A stretch of DNA of 64,000 nucleotides from UBA1388 sp964555515 (GTDB taxonomy: Bacteria; Patescibacteriota; Microgenomatia; UBA1400; PJMF01): NCBI GenBank assembly GCA_964555515.1, contig CAZKSJ010000002.1, positions 1-64,000 of the forward strand, written 5' to 3'. This document shows, piece by piece, positions 35,508 to 44,094 of the stretch; the first letter of the stretch is position 1; every line of letters begins with the position of its first letter. The translations under genes were made by a program, and so were the position numbers. The notes under the pieces are model-generated. The model made no database searches. It worked only from the letters and a program-made list of their open reading frames with translations, and was not told the DNA's origin.

Positions 35508-37136
35508 ATGAGTTGGAATAGAGACTACCGACCACAACGAGTTGCAGACCTTCACCTCACCAAAGTTAGAGAGTACTTGTTGCAATTGATGAGGGCGACG
35601 AGTTTTCCGCAAGTCTTTTTATTCACTGGTCCTAAGGGTACTGGTAAAACTTCTACTTCCCGAATTTTGGGGGCGATACTCAATGACGATCAAAATCAAG
35701 CTGCCGTCACCAGGCTTTTTTTTGCGCATCAAAAACCCGCCGCTCATCTTGTCGAGCCAGATCCACGTACCGATCGTGCAAAGCGCATCTTTGCGGGTGA
35801 GTCTTATTTGGTACAAGAACTAGACGCCGCCAGCAACAGAAGGATCGATGATGTGCGTGCGCTTAAGGATCAGGTTCAGCTGGCACCGGTTGATGGCTTG
35901 ATTAAAGTTTACATCCTAGATGAAGTACACATGCTCACCACAGAGGCTTTCAACGCATTGTTGAAAATGTTAGAAGAACCACCTCCACACGTTGTGTTCA
36001 TTCTTGCCACCACCGAAATTGAAAAAGTGCCTCCCACAGTTCGATCGCGTTGTCAGGTGTTACACTTTGCCAAAGCCACTTACGATGAGCTTGTGAGCGC
36101 ACTCAAGCCAATCCTTAAGCACCAAAAATTAAAGATTGAATCAGAGGTGATTGAGGAAGTCGTTGCTCATGCCGATGGTAGCTTCCGTGATGCCGTCAAG
36201 AACTTGGAAATGATTAGTCATCTTGATCAGATCAATTTAGAAGCGGTGAGACAACTGTTGGGCAACGATCTCCTTCAACAAATTGAGTCTCTCGTCACCC
36301 TGGTATTAGATAAGCAAGCCTCCCAGGTGGTAGGTTTTTTCGAGAATCTTCGCGATCAAGGCGTTGCTCCAGATTTATTTTATAAGAATTTGATCACTTA
36401 TCTCCATCAGCGTTTGATTAACGCAGTCATGGGTGAGGATCAAAGTTTAACTGATAATAAAAGACTGTCACAGGTTGTGCTCAGGTTTTTTCTGGATGAG
36501 CTCACCCAACCCGGAATAGATACGCCTTCACCAATTCCCTTCCTTCGCCTCGAACTAAAACTTTTACAACTGATTGATCGCGCCACTAACAAGAAATCTA
36601 CACCATCAAAATCTCAAAGCTCAGACGGTCAGGAACCAGGCATGAAAAAAGCTTCTCCAGAACAAGCGCTTGTTAAAACTAATCCAGTCAAAAACCAAGT
36701 GAAAACGGCAGCCACTTCCTCCAACGATCTTGTTGGCGATCAAGCTGATCAAGTCTTGCCCGCAGCAGCAATTACTCCCCTCTCCAGCCAGAGCGCAGAT
36801 GTGCTGACCGGTAACGGTGAAAAACTCTGCCAAGAGTGGTCTAGTTTTGTGAACAAAGTGGCGGAGGATAATTTTAGCTTGGCCACCCTACTCAAATCTG
36901 CCCGCCCAATCGCCGGTGACCATGGTGAAGTTACTTTAAGTGTGTATTATCGCTTTCATCAGGAGCAACTTGCCCAACCCAGATTTCAAGCAACTTTAAA
37001 CGAGCTAATTGCCAATGCTTATGGTGGGCCGCTCAAAATTAGTTGCGTCCTAGACGAGCAACCTGCCCACGCCGAACTAACCGAGCCAACTCTTCCAGAT
37101 CAACTCGAAAAACTAGCAGTCGAAGCCTTGATGTAG
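35508..37136 (+). CDS. dnaX: DNA polymerase III subunit gamma/tau, 542 aa
   Basis: Clamp-loader ATPase. Walker A GPKGTGKT is at 41-48, Walker B LDEVH at 137-141, sensor 1 ILATTE at about 165-170, and the arginine-finger SRC at 180-182. ELDAASNRRIDDVR is the standard DnaX segment. The CxxxxCxxCxxC zinc module that normally lies between Walker A and this segment is absent: residues 50-105 contain no cysteine but keep a similar-length linker. Residues about 355-440 are a Ser/Gln/Lys-rich hinge, followed by a C-terminal domain that would contact the polymerase. ybaB follows, as in many bacteria (recR is not present). Confidence 0.96.
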   Translation: MSWNRDYRPQRVADLHLTKVREYLLQLMRATSFPQVFLFTGPKGTGKTSTSRILGAILNDDQNQAAVTRLFFAHQKPAAHLVEPDPRTDRAKRIFAGESYLVQELDAASNRRIDDVRALKDQVQLAPVDGLIKVYILDEVHMLTTEAFNALLKMLEEPPPHVVFILATTEIEKVPPTVRSRCQVLHFAKATYDELVSALKPILKHQKLKIESEVIEEVVAHADGSFRDAVKNLEMISHLDQINLEAVRQLLGNDLLQQIESLVTLVLDKQASQVVGFFENLRDQGVAPDLFYKNLITYLHQRLINAVMGEDQSLTDNKRLSQVVLRFFLDELTQPGIDTPSPIPFLRLELKLLQLIDRATNKKSTPSKSQSSDGQEPGMKKASPEQALVKTNPVKNQVKTAATSSNDLVGDQADQVLPAAAITPLSSQSADVLTGNGEKLCQEWSSFVNKVAEDNFSLATLLKSARPIAGDHGEVTLSVYYRFHQEQLAQPRFQATLNELIANAYGGPLKISCVLDEQPAHAELTEPTLPDQLEKLAVEALM

Positions 37137-37189
37137 TACAATGCAGCTGGAATTTGTAACCTATTATTTCAATATATTAAAGGAGACAC

Positions 37190-37474
37190 ATGGCAAATCC
37201 ATTTAAAGCCCTCGGAGATATCAATAAGTTGCGCCAGCAAGCCAAACAAATGCAGGATGAGTTGGCTAAAGAAGAAATTAGAATTGAAAAGGGTGATATC
37301 TTGGTAGTCATCACTGGTGATCAAAAGATCAAACAATTTTCTGTGCAGGGTATTTCCAGCCAGGAAGCAATTGACGCCCTTAACGAAGGAATTAAAAAAT
37401 CCCAAGAGGCAGCCGCTAAAAAGTTACAGTCAATGAGCGGTGGTCTTGGGGGCATGTTGGGCGGTGGCAATTAA
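37190..37474 (+). CDS. ybaB: YbaB/EbfC nucleoid-associated protein, 94 aa
   Basis: Small DNA-binding dimer of the YbaB/EbfC family. LRQQAKQMQDELAKEEIRI is the N-terminal helix, VVITGDQKIKQFSVQ the beta-sheet, and ALNEGIKKSQEAAAKKLQS the second helix. The C-terminus is glycine-rich (GGLGGMLGGGN). Length is normal. AGGAG (37181-37185) four bases before the ATG supports the start. It lies 53 nt after dnaX, the usual neighbour. Confidence 0.94.
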   Translation: MANPFKALGDINKLRQQAKQMQDELAKEEIRIEKGDILVVITGDQKIKQFSVQGISSQEAIDALNEGIKKSQEAAAKKLQSMSGGLGGMLGGGN

Positions 37475-37496
37475 GTTGGAACCAATATTTTAAAAA

Positions 37497-38117
37497 ATGA
37501 CAATCGTGCTTGCAACCAAAAATGCCGGAAAAATCCGTGAGTTGTCAGAGCTGTTGTCACCACTATTTCCTGCAGAAATCAAGTCATTAGCTGATTTTCC
37601 CGATATAGATAAGCTGGACATTGAGGAAACGGGTGATACATACCAACAAAACGCCACTTTAAAAGCCAAAGTTATTGCCGAGAAAACTCATTTACCCACC
37701 ATCGCCGACGATAGTGGATTGGAAGTTGAAGCACTAGATCACTTTCCCGGAGTGAACTCTGCCAGGTGGAAAGCTGGCAATGATCAGGAGAGAAATACTG
37801 CTTTGCTCAAAAAGCTGGCCACCTCCCAATCAAGACATGCAAAATTTATTGCGGTGCTGTGTTTTTTTGATCCACAGTCTGGTTTTGAGTCCTGTGTTGA
37901 GGGTGTTATGCCTGGAAAAATTGCCCACGCCCAACAGGGCAGCAATGGCTTTGGTTATGATCCAATTTTTATACCAGATGGTTTCAATAAAACTTTCGCA
38001 GAGCTGAGTTCTACAGAGAAAAACAGTGTGTCTCATCGCGGCAAAGCTGTGCTCCAATTGGCAAAGCTTCTCACTGAAAAGTATGGTAAACTCAACCTCT
38101 CGATAGAATCTATTTAA
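37497..38117 (+). CDS. rdgB: XTP/dITP diphosphatase (RdgB/HAM1 family), 206 aa
   Basis: House-cleaning pyrophosphatase that removes ITP, dITP and XTP. The substrate loop LATKNAGKIRELSELL lies at about 5-20. IADDSGLEVEALDHFPGVNSAR holds the catalytic aspartates at about 70-90. FGYDPIFIPDG and SHRGKAV are the C-terminal purine-binding motifs. Length is normal. It lies 22 nt after ybaB and 6 nt before the aminopeptidase gene. Confidence 0.95.
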   Translation: MTIVLATKNAGKIRELSELLSPLFPAEIKSLADFPDIDKLDIEETGDTYQQNATLKAKVIAEKTHLPTIADDSGLEVEALDHFPGVNSARWKAGNDQERNTALLKKLATSQSRHAKFIAVLCFFDPQSGFESCVEGVMPGKIAHAQQGSNGFGYDPIFIPDGFNKTFAELSSTEKNSVSHRGKAVLQLAKLLTEKYGKLNLSIESI

Positions 38118-38123
38118 TCTTCA

Positions 38124-39338
38124 ATGCAACCGAATAATGTTTATCAGCCACCTCAGGTGATATTGCAGAAATATGCTGAATTATTGGTTAATTTTGCTCT
38201 TGGCAAGCAAGAGGGCATCGCCGCGGGTGAAGTGGTGCAGTGCTTGATACCAGACGTTGCGAAACCACTTGCTCTAGAAATTCAAAATGCAATCTTGAGA
38301 GCGGGCGCGCATGTCTTATTACGCATTTTGCCAACTGGCTTTGACAAAGATTACTACACACTTGCTTCTGAGGAGCAACTGACTTTTTTTCCTGAGGATC
38401 ATCTTAAGTCTAGAGCAGATTTAATTGATCATTCTATCGGCATTATTGCGGACATTGATCCCTATGAACTGAAAGACATTGAGCCACAAAAAATTATTGC
38501 CGCTAGAGATGCCAAAAAGAAGTATCGTGATTGGCTAATTCAAAAGGAAAATCAAGGTAAGTTTACCTGGACGATTGCTCTGTGGGGTGTGAAGGCAAAA
38601 GCAGAAATTGTAGGTCTCACTCTTGAGGAGTACTGGCAACAGATTATCAATGCATGTTTCCTAGACAAGAATGATCCCATTGGCGAGTGGCGTCAAATCA
38701 AAACCAAGCAAGCAACAATCAAGGAAAAACTCAACCAACTGCGGATTGAGTGGATACATATCAAAGGTGATGATGTTGATCTGCAGATTAAGTTGGGTGC
38801 AAACCGAATTTGGAGAGGAGGCGCAGATCGTAACATTCCTAGTTTTGAGTTATTCACTTCGCCAGATTGGCGAGGAACTTCCGGCTGGATTAAGTTCAAC
38901 CAGCCTGTCTATCGTTATGGCAAGGTATTAGAAGGAGTTGAGTTGAAATTTAATGATGGTGTGGTTAGCCATGCAAAAGCTGCTCGGGGCGACGACTTTC
39001 TGCACGAAATGCTAAAAAGCGCAAATGCCAACAAGTTGGGTGAGTTTTCTCTCACTGACGGAAAAATGTCGCGGATCACTCATCCCATGGCAGAAACACT
39101 CTACGATGAAAATATTGGTGGTAAATTTGGCAATACGCATGTGGCCATTGGCAGTGCTTATCGAGATTGTTTCAGAGGTGATGTCAAAGCAGTGACTGAA
39201 GTTGAGTGGGATGAGATGGGTTACAATAACTCGCCTGAGCATACCGATATAGTCAGTACCACCGACCGAACCGTTACCGCCACGCTAACTGATGGTACAA
39301 AAAAAGTTATTTATCAAAACGGTTCATTTGTGTTGTGA
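38124..39338 (+). CDS. M29-family metallo-aminopeptidase (AmpS/PepS-like), 404 aa
   Basis: Cytoplasmic aminopeptidase of the thermophilic M29 family. The metal site comes from GEFSLTDGKMSR (Glu), ETLYDENIGGKFGNTHVAIG (Glu and His) and HTDIVSTTDRTVTA (His-x-Asp). GVKAKAEIVGLTLEEYWQQI is a typical central helix. The family usually forms a dimer with a buried active site and broad N-terminal specificity. It is co-directional with rdgB after a 6-nt gap and converges on the aldolase gene. Confidence 0.93.
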   Translation: MQPNNVYQPPQVILQKYAELLVNFALGKQEGIAAGEVVQCLIPDVAKPLALEIQNAILRAGAHVLLRILPTGFDKDYYTLASEEQLTFFPEDHLKSRADLIDHSIGIIADIDPYELKDIEPQKIIAARDAKKKYRDWLIQKENQGKFTWTIALWGVKAKAEIVGLTLEEYWQQIINACFLDKNDPIGEWRQIKTKQATIKEKLNQLRIEWIHIKGDDVDLQIKLGANRIWRGGADRNIPSFELFTSPDWRGTSGWIKFNQPVYRYGKVLEGVELKFNDGVVSHAKAARGDDFLHEMLKSANANKLGEFSLTDGKMSRITHPMAETLYDENIGGKFGNTHVAIGSAYRDCFRGDVKAVTEVEWDEMGYNNSPEHTDIVSTTDRTVTATLTDGTKKVIYQNGSFVL

Positions 39339-39410
39339 TTTTCCAATTTCGTTACATCTACACCACGTTTGTGAAGTATTTGGATAGTAGGAATTATTGT
39401 GGAGTTACTC

Positions 39411-40469
39411 TCAAGCTACGGTAATCTCTTTGTCTAGATAGACATCCATCACCGCCTGCATGAGCACGATACCTTCTTGCCTTGATTTCTTAAACACTTT
39501 TCTACCCATAATCAAACCTGACCCCCCACCCCGTTTATTAATGACTGCAGTTCTGATGGCAGTACGCAGGTCGTCTTCTCCGCTCGCTTCACCACCTGAA
39601 TTAATTACTGGGATGCGGCCGCTGTAGGCGTGGAGAACTTGATATCGTAGTAGATCGATGGGATGATCGGTCAAGAGCGCATCGTACATGTCATCTGCAA
39701 ATTTTGAGTAGTGTAAGGCGGGAAAACCTCGATGAGCCGTAGGGAACTTCTGCTTGATAATGTCTGCTTCCATGGTCACGCCTAGGTGAATCGCCTGCGC
39801 AGTCAGATCAATTGCTTGATTGTAATCACCATCTTCCCGATTATAAGCATCATTGCGGGGATAACACCACAATACTGTAAAAAGACCCAATTGATGAGCT
39901 TTGGTAAAAATTTTACTGACAACTTGAATTTCTGCCGTGGCCATATTTGAACCGAAGTAAACTGTTGCTCCCACACCAACTGCTCCCATCTCCTTTGCTT
40001 GCCTAGCGGTGGCAAAAGGCACTTGATGATGCTGATTGGGATAGGTCATCATCTCATTGTGTGTCACTTTCACGATGAAGGGAATTTTATCTGCATACTT
40101 ATTTGACACTAGGCCAAGCATACCAAGTGGCGCGGTAATGGCACTAGCTCCCCCCTCGATGGCCGTAATCAGTACCTGCTCAGGATCAAAGTAATCTGGA
40201 TTTTGATAAAATGAATAAGCGGCAGTATGCTCAACGCCTTGATCAATTGGGAAAATGTATAAATATCCGGAATTAGCTAATCTCCCAGTTTCATACAATC
40301 TTTTCAAGTTATCTATCACGGCTGCACTGCGATCTGAGTTTCCAAAAATGTCTTGAACAGAATTGGCGTGTGGATGATAAATTTTTTCCTGAGGAATCTT
40401 CTGACACTGATAATTCAATAAATATTCGGCCTCTTCCCCAAGCAAAGAAACAATTTGATTGTGATCCAT
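39411..40469 (-). CDS. fbaB: Class I fructose-bisphosphate aldolase (DhnA/FbaB type), 352 aa
   Basis: Schiff-base aldolase of the archaeal/bacterial DhnA type that cleaves fructose 1,6-bisphosphate. It has YIFPIDQGVEHTAAYSF, EGGASAITAPLGMLGL, PFIVKVTHNEMMTYPNQH, the phosphate-binding VINSGGEASGEDDL segment and a final GLIMGRKVFKKSRQEG. The length matches the long DhnA subgroup. It has GGAAAG shortly before ATG 40469 and lies divergent from the glucan phosphorylase, so the two carbohydrate genes flank one intergenic region of about 100 bp. Confidence 0.93.
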   Translation of the reverse strand: MDHNQIVSLLGEEAEYLLNYQCQKIPQEKIYHPHANSVQDIFGNSDRSAAVIDNLKRLYETGRLANSGYLYIFPIDQGVEHTAAYSFYQNPDYFDPEQVLITAIEGGASAITAPLGMLGLVSNKYADKIPFIVKVTHNEMMTYPNQHHQVPFATARQAKEMGAVGVGATVYFGSNMATAEIQVVSKIFTKAHQLGLFTVLWCYPRNDAYNREDGDYNQAIDLTAQAIHLGVTMEADIIKQKFPTAHRGFPALHYSKFADDMYDALLTDHPIDLLRYQVLHAYSGRIPVINSGGEASGEDDLRTAIRTAVINKRGGGSGLIMGRKVFKKSRQEGIVLMQAVMDVYLDKEITVA

Positions 40470-40560
40470 AGCTTTCCAACATTACAAATCTACGATAGTA
40501 TTACTACTGTAGCAAATATTTAAGTGAATTGTAAATCTAGAGATCATAACTTTAGTGGTG

Positions 40561-40566
40561 TATTCT
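40561..40566 (+). promoter_or_regulatory. -10 box (TATTCT) of the glucan phosphorylase
   Basis: TATTCT with its first base exactly 12 nt before ATG 40573 (an ATG at 40570 is adjacent). This again predicts a leaderless transcript. Confidence 0.5.
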
Positions 40567-40572
40567 TTTATG

Positions 40573-42231
40573 ATGAACCTGCCTGACAATCAATTACCCA
40601 CAGTTTCTCATCAAAATCCAGTGGCCTATTTTAGTGCTGAGTTTGGGTTTGATCCCCAACTGCCTATCTATGCTGGTGGCTTGGGGGTTTTGTCTGGAGA
40701 TACCATCATGCAAGCCGCTGACGACAACTTTCCCATGGTGGGTGTCGGGTTGCTGTACCGAGGTTATGGCATGAGGCAAAGAATCGATGAGCATGGTAAC
40801 CAAATTGATGAAGACTGGAATTTCGATCCCTTATCGGCTGGTTTGGAGCACGTTTACGTTGATGAGTTGCCACTTTTTGTCAAAGTTAGGCTCACAGAAA
40901 CAGAGGTTTGGCTGCGTTGCTGGAAAAAAACGTTTAAAAACGGGGTGATACTCTATTTATTAGACTCAGAAACAGACCAAAATCAACTCCCCGAACGCAG
41001 TATTACGCAAATTTTGTACTCCGGCACTCAAGAATCGCAACTGAAACAAATGTTTTTGCTGGGCATCGGTGGAGTCAAGTTATTAACCGCCCTCAACATT
41101 CATCCCAGCATCTATCATCTCAATGAGGGTAGACCAGCATTTTTGCACTGGCAATTAATTAGACAATTAATGGATACACACGGTATTGACTATCATTCTG
41201 CTCAACAAATTGCCATTCAAAAAACCGTCTACACTAACCACACGCTAGTAGCAGCTGGCAATATGGGTTACTCAATGGAGCTGCTTGGTACTTATTCAAA
41301 ATACTATTCAGATAAAATGAAGATTACTTTAGAAGAATTACTCAGTGTGGGCATTGAAACAGATCCTAATGTGTTTGCCATCACCCGTTTTGCTTTAAAT
41401 GTCTCCAAAAAAGCTAATGGAGTGAGTCAACTACATTCGAAGTTATCTGAAGATTACTGGCCACAATACCATTGGACTAACGTCACTAATGGCGTCCACT
41501 TTCCTAGTTGGCAGTCGAGCGCTGTGCCAGCTGCGGGCGATGATCCCGCTGAACTGTGGCAAGCCCACCATCAAGAAAAAGTTAATTTAGCCAACTTTGT
41601 CCATCAACAAACCGGTTTTGGATTTGATCCAAATATGATGGTCGTCACTTGGGCAAGGAGGTTGGCAGGTTACAAACAACTACAACTGCTTTTTGAAGAT
41701 ATCGAAAGACTCCGCCGGATCCTAAAAGATCCAGAGCGACCAGTGCAGCTGCTCATTTCTGGCAAAGCCCACATGGGTGATACGGCTGGCAAATCAATGC
41801 TAAAGGAGATTATTCGTTATCTTTCTAGAGAATTGGCGGGAAATGCGCTCTATATTCCCAATTACAACATTGAGATTGCTCAGCACTTAGTCAAAGGCTC
41901 CGATTTATGGCTAAACACTCCTCAGCTTGGCAAAGAAGCAAGCGGTACCAGTGGTATGAAATCTGCGGCCAACGGTGGTTTGCAGTGTACGGTGCCAGAC
42001 GGCTGGGCGGCAGAGGTGGATTGGACAGATTTGGGATGGACACTCCATCAAGATCACATTGCACAACATCTTTATCAATTACTTGAAACAGAAATTGTGC
42101 CTCTCTATTACCAGTTAGAGGATGGCTTGCCTAAAAAATGGATTGAAAAAATGTTTAAAACGATCAAGATGGCCGACCGCTTCTCTGCCAAACGGATGCT
42201 GCAAGAATACGCTGATAAACTTTATAAATAA
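40573..42231 (+). CDS. glgP: Alpha-glucan (glycogen/maltodextrin) phosphorylase, short form, 552 aa
   Basis: GT35 phosphorylase that releases glucose 1-phosphate from alpha-1,4-glucans. VAYFSAEFGFDPQLPIYAGG and LGVLSGDTIMQAADD open the protein, and YHLNEGRPAFLHWQLIRQLM and TNHTLVAAGNMGYSMELL follow. The PLP lysine lies in GTSGMKSAANGGLQC (about residue 462). At 552 residues it belongs to the shorter bacterial/archaeal group lacking the regulatory N-terminus of animal enzymes. No glycogen synthase or branching enzyme is visible, so its polymer may be made elsewhere in the genome or scavenged. Confidence 0.92.
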   Translation: MNLPDNQLPTVSHQNPVAYFSAEFGFDPQLPIYAGGLGVLSGDTIMQAADDNFPMVGVGLLYRGYGMRQRIDEHGNQIDEDWNFDPLSAGLEHVYVDELPLFVKVRLTETEVWLRCWKKTFKNGVILYLLDSETDQNQLPERSITQILYSGTQESQLKQMFLLGIGGVKLLTALNIHPSIYHLNEGRPAFLHWQLIRQLMDTHGIDYHSAQQIAIQKTVYTNHTLVAAGNMGYSMELLGTYSKYYSDKMKITLEELLSVGIETDPNVFAITRFALNVSKKANGVSQLHSKLSEDYWPQYHWTNVTNGVHFPSWQSSAVPAAGDDPAELWQAHHQEKVNLANFVHQQTGFGFDPNMMVVTWARRLAGYKQLQLLFEDIERLRRILKDPERPVQLLISGKAHMGDTAGKSMLKEIIRYLSRELAGNALYIPNYNIEIAQHLVKGSDLWLNTPQLGKEASGTSGMKSAANGGLQCTVPDGWAAEVDWTDLGWTLHQDHIAQHLYQLLETEIVPLYYQLEDGLPKKWIEKMFKTIKMADRFSAKRMLQEYADKLYK

Positions 42232-42251
42232 GGCGTAGACACAATATCAAC

Positions 42252-43883
42252 ATGACAATCTTCATCGAAATTACTTTGGTCATGGTCATAGTTTTGGCAG
42301 TTTCTTTGCTGATGAAACTGCTCAAACAACCCCTGGTGGTTGGATATATCTTGGCTGGCATCCTGGCTGGACCAGTGGGTTTCAACATTGTTCAAGCCCA
42401 TGATACCGTTGAGCTGTTTTCCAAGTTTGGTATCACCATCTTGTTATTCATCGTGGGACTCCACCTTAGTCCCAAAGTTATCAAGGAAGTTGGCTCGGTC
42501 TCACTCATCACTGGAGTGGGACAAGTGCTGTTTACATCTTTTTTTGGCTTCCTGATTGCCTTACTGCTCAATATTCCCACCCTGTCGGCGCTATACGTGG
42601 CCATTGCTCTCACCTTCAGTAGCACAATTATTATCTTGAAATTATTGTCAGACAAAGGTCAGACCCAATCCTTATATGGCAAGATCGCGATCGGTTTTCT
42701 GTTAGTTCAGGACGTGATTGCTACTATCATCCTGATCGTGGTTTCCTCATTTTCAGACCAAAGCGTCGCACTTTTACCTGCGATTTCATTATTAATTCTC
42801 AAATCTTTAGGCATCTTAGTCGGGTTGTTCTTGATGATGTCTTGGCTTTTACCCAAGATCGCACAGTTTGTGAGTAAAAGTCAGGAGTTGTTGTTTATCT
42901 TTTCTTTGACATGGGGACTCAGCTTGGCGGCTCTTTTTCATGTGATTGGCTTATCAGTTGAAATTGGCGCTTTGCTAGCGGGTGTAGCTGCTTCTAGCTT
43001 GCCATTTGCCGATGAAATTAGTTCCAGAATGAGACCTCTCAGAGATTTTTTCATCATCTTATTCTTCATTTTCCTTGGTTCTAGTATGACGTTTGGTTCA
43101 ATTGGCAGTTTGATCGCACCGGTTTTAATCCTGTCAGTTTTCGTTTTAATTGGCAACCCAGTGATTGTGATTATCATCATGAACCTCCTGGGATACCATA
43201 AAAGAACGTCTTTTATGGCCGGACTGACAGTAGCTCAAATCAGTGAGTTTTCCCTGATTTTGGCTTCCTTGGGTCTGCAACTGGGACACCTGTCTCCAGA
43301 AACATTGACCCTAGTTACTTTGGTTGGTTTAGTCACCATTGCTGGCTCAACTTATCTAATCCTTTACGCTGACCAAATCTACCCGTTACTCAAAGATTGG
43401 CTGACCTTCTTAGAGTTGAAAAAAAATAACCACACCGACCGCAGCAACCGTGAACAATTAGACATGATGCTGTTTGGATGTGACCGAACCAGTCAAACTT
43501 TTATAGATTTTGCCAAGAAAATGGATTACTCAATTGGTTTTGTAGACTTAAACCCAGAAGTTGAAAATAATCTTCAGCCTGCCGGTGCAGAGTATTTCTT
43601 CGGAGACGCAAGTGATAAGGAATTTATTTCTGAGCTGCCGCTGGATAAAACCAAAGCGGTTGTATCTAGCATCCCCTCACTTGAAACTAATTTATTGCTA
43701 ATTAAACACATTCGGAAGAATAAATACCGCAGTTTAATAATCGTACTGGCAAATACCACAGAGGAAGCAGCTCAGCTGCGTGAAGCCGGCAGCGATGCGA
43801 TTGTGCTGCCTCATGAACATGCGGCAAAATTTGTGGTGCGAAAATTGACAAGACACGGCCTAAATAAAGCCGCTTTTGTTTGA
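42252..43883 (+). CDS. Cation:proton antiporter with RCK/TrkA-N domain (KefB-like), 543 aa
   Basis: CPA2-family exchanger. About twelve membrane helices span residues 1-380 with QPLVVGYILAGILAGPVGF, FGITILLFIVGLHLS, ALTFSSTIIILKLL and IGALLAGVAASSLPFADEI. A cytoplasmic RCK-like domain follows at about 395-540 (DMMLFGCDRTSQTFIDFAKK, FGDASDKEFISELP). The Rossmann GxGxxG is degenerate (FGCDRTS), so nucleotide control may differ from KefB. Probably exchanges K+ or Na+ for H+. It lies 20 nt after glgP; CACAAT begins 12 nt before its ATG and could serve as a weak promoter. Confidence 0.9.
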   Translation: MTIFIEITLVMVIVLAVSLLMKLLKQPLVVGYILAGILAGPVGFNIVQAHDTVELFSKFGITILLFIVGLHLSPKVIKEVGSVSLITGVGQVLFTSFFGFLIALLLNIPTLSALYVAIALTFSSTIIILKLLSDKGQTQSLYGKIAIGFLLVQDVIATIILIVVSSFSDQSVALLPAISLLILKSLGILVGLFLMMSWLLPKIAQFVSKSQELLFIFSLTWGLSLAALFHVIGLSVEIGALLAGVAASSLPFADEISSRMRPLRDFFIILFFIFLGSSMTFGSIGSLIAPVLILSVFVLIGNPVIVIIIMNLLGYHKRTSFMAGLTVAQISEFSLILASLGLQLGHLSPETLTLVTLVGLVTIAGSTYLILYADQIYPLLKDWLTFLELKKNNHTDRSNREQLDMMLFGCDRTSQTFIDFAKKMDYSIGFVDLNPEVENNLQPAGAEYFFGDASDKEFISELPLDKTKAVVSSIPSLETNLLLIKHIRKNKYRSLIIVLANTTEEAAQLREAGSDAIVLPHEHAAKFVVRKLTRHGLNKAAFV

Positions 43884-44030
43884 ATCACACAATCCTAACC
43901 AATATGTTTTCACTCTTCAATTTTCTACTAAAACACACAGTGTTTCAAAATCTCTGCATAATCCATGGAACTATTCTCATCCCAAGAGATTCTAGCTCAC
44001 AACTGATTTTCAACTTCATAGCAGTTTCGA

Positions 44031-44055
44031 TTTATCAGCGCGTGAGTGATAAAAT
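44031..44055 (+). promoter_or_regulatory. Inverted repeat overlapping a -10 box
   Basis: TTTATCA (44031-44037) and TGATAAA (44047-44053) form a 7-bp inverted repeat with a 9-nt spacer. The right arm overlaps TAAAAT (44050-44055), the best -10 candidate for the 44095 gene. This is the arrangement of a repressor operator. The rest of the 211-bp gap (43884-44094) also contains AAACAC-ACA-GTGTTT, a small hairpin, and nothing else I can identify. Confidence 0.35.
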
Positions 44056-44094
44056 ACTTTCTATCAATATCCATAATAAGAGAGATCAGCATAT

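Noticed and set aside
35455..35510. Frameshift in ybeY
   Set aside because: Reading on in either other frame after GYHHDDA gives only short stretches (for example KSLFAEEHNSS) that do not clearly match the YbeY C-terminal helix, and the dnaX promoter occupies this region.
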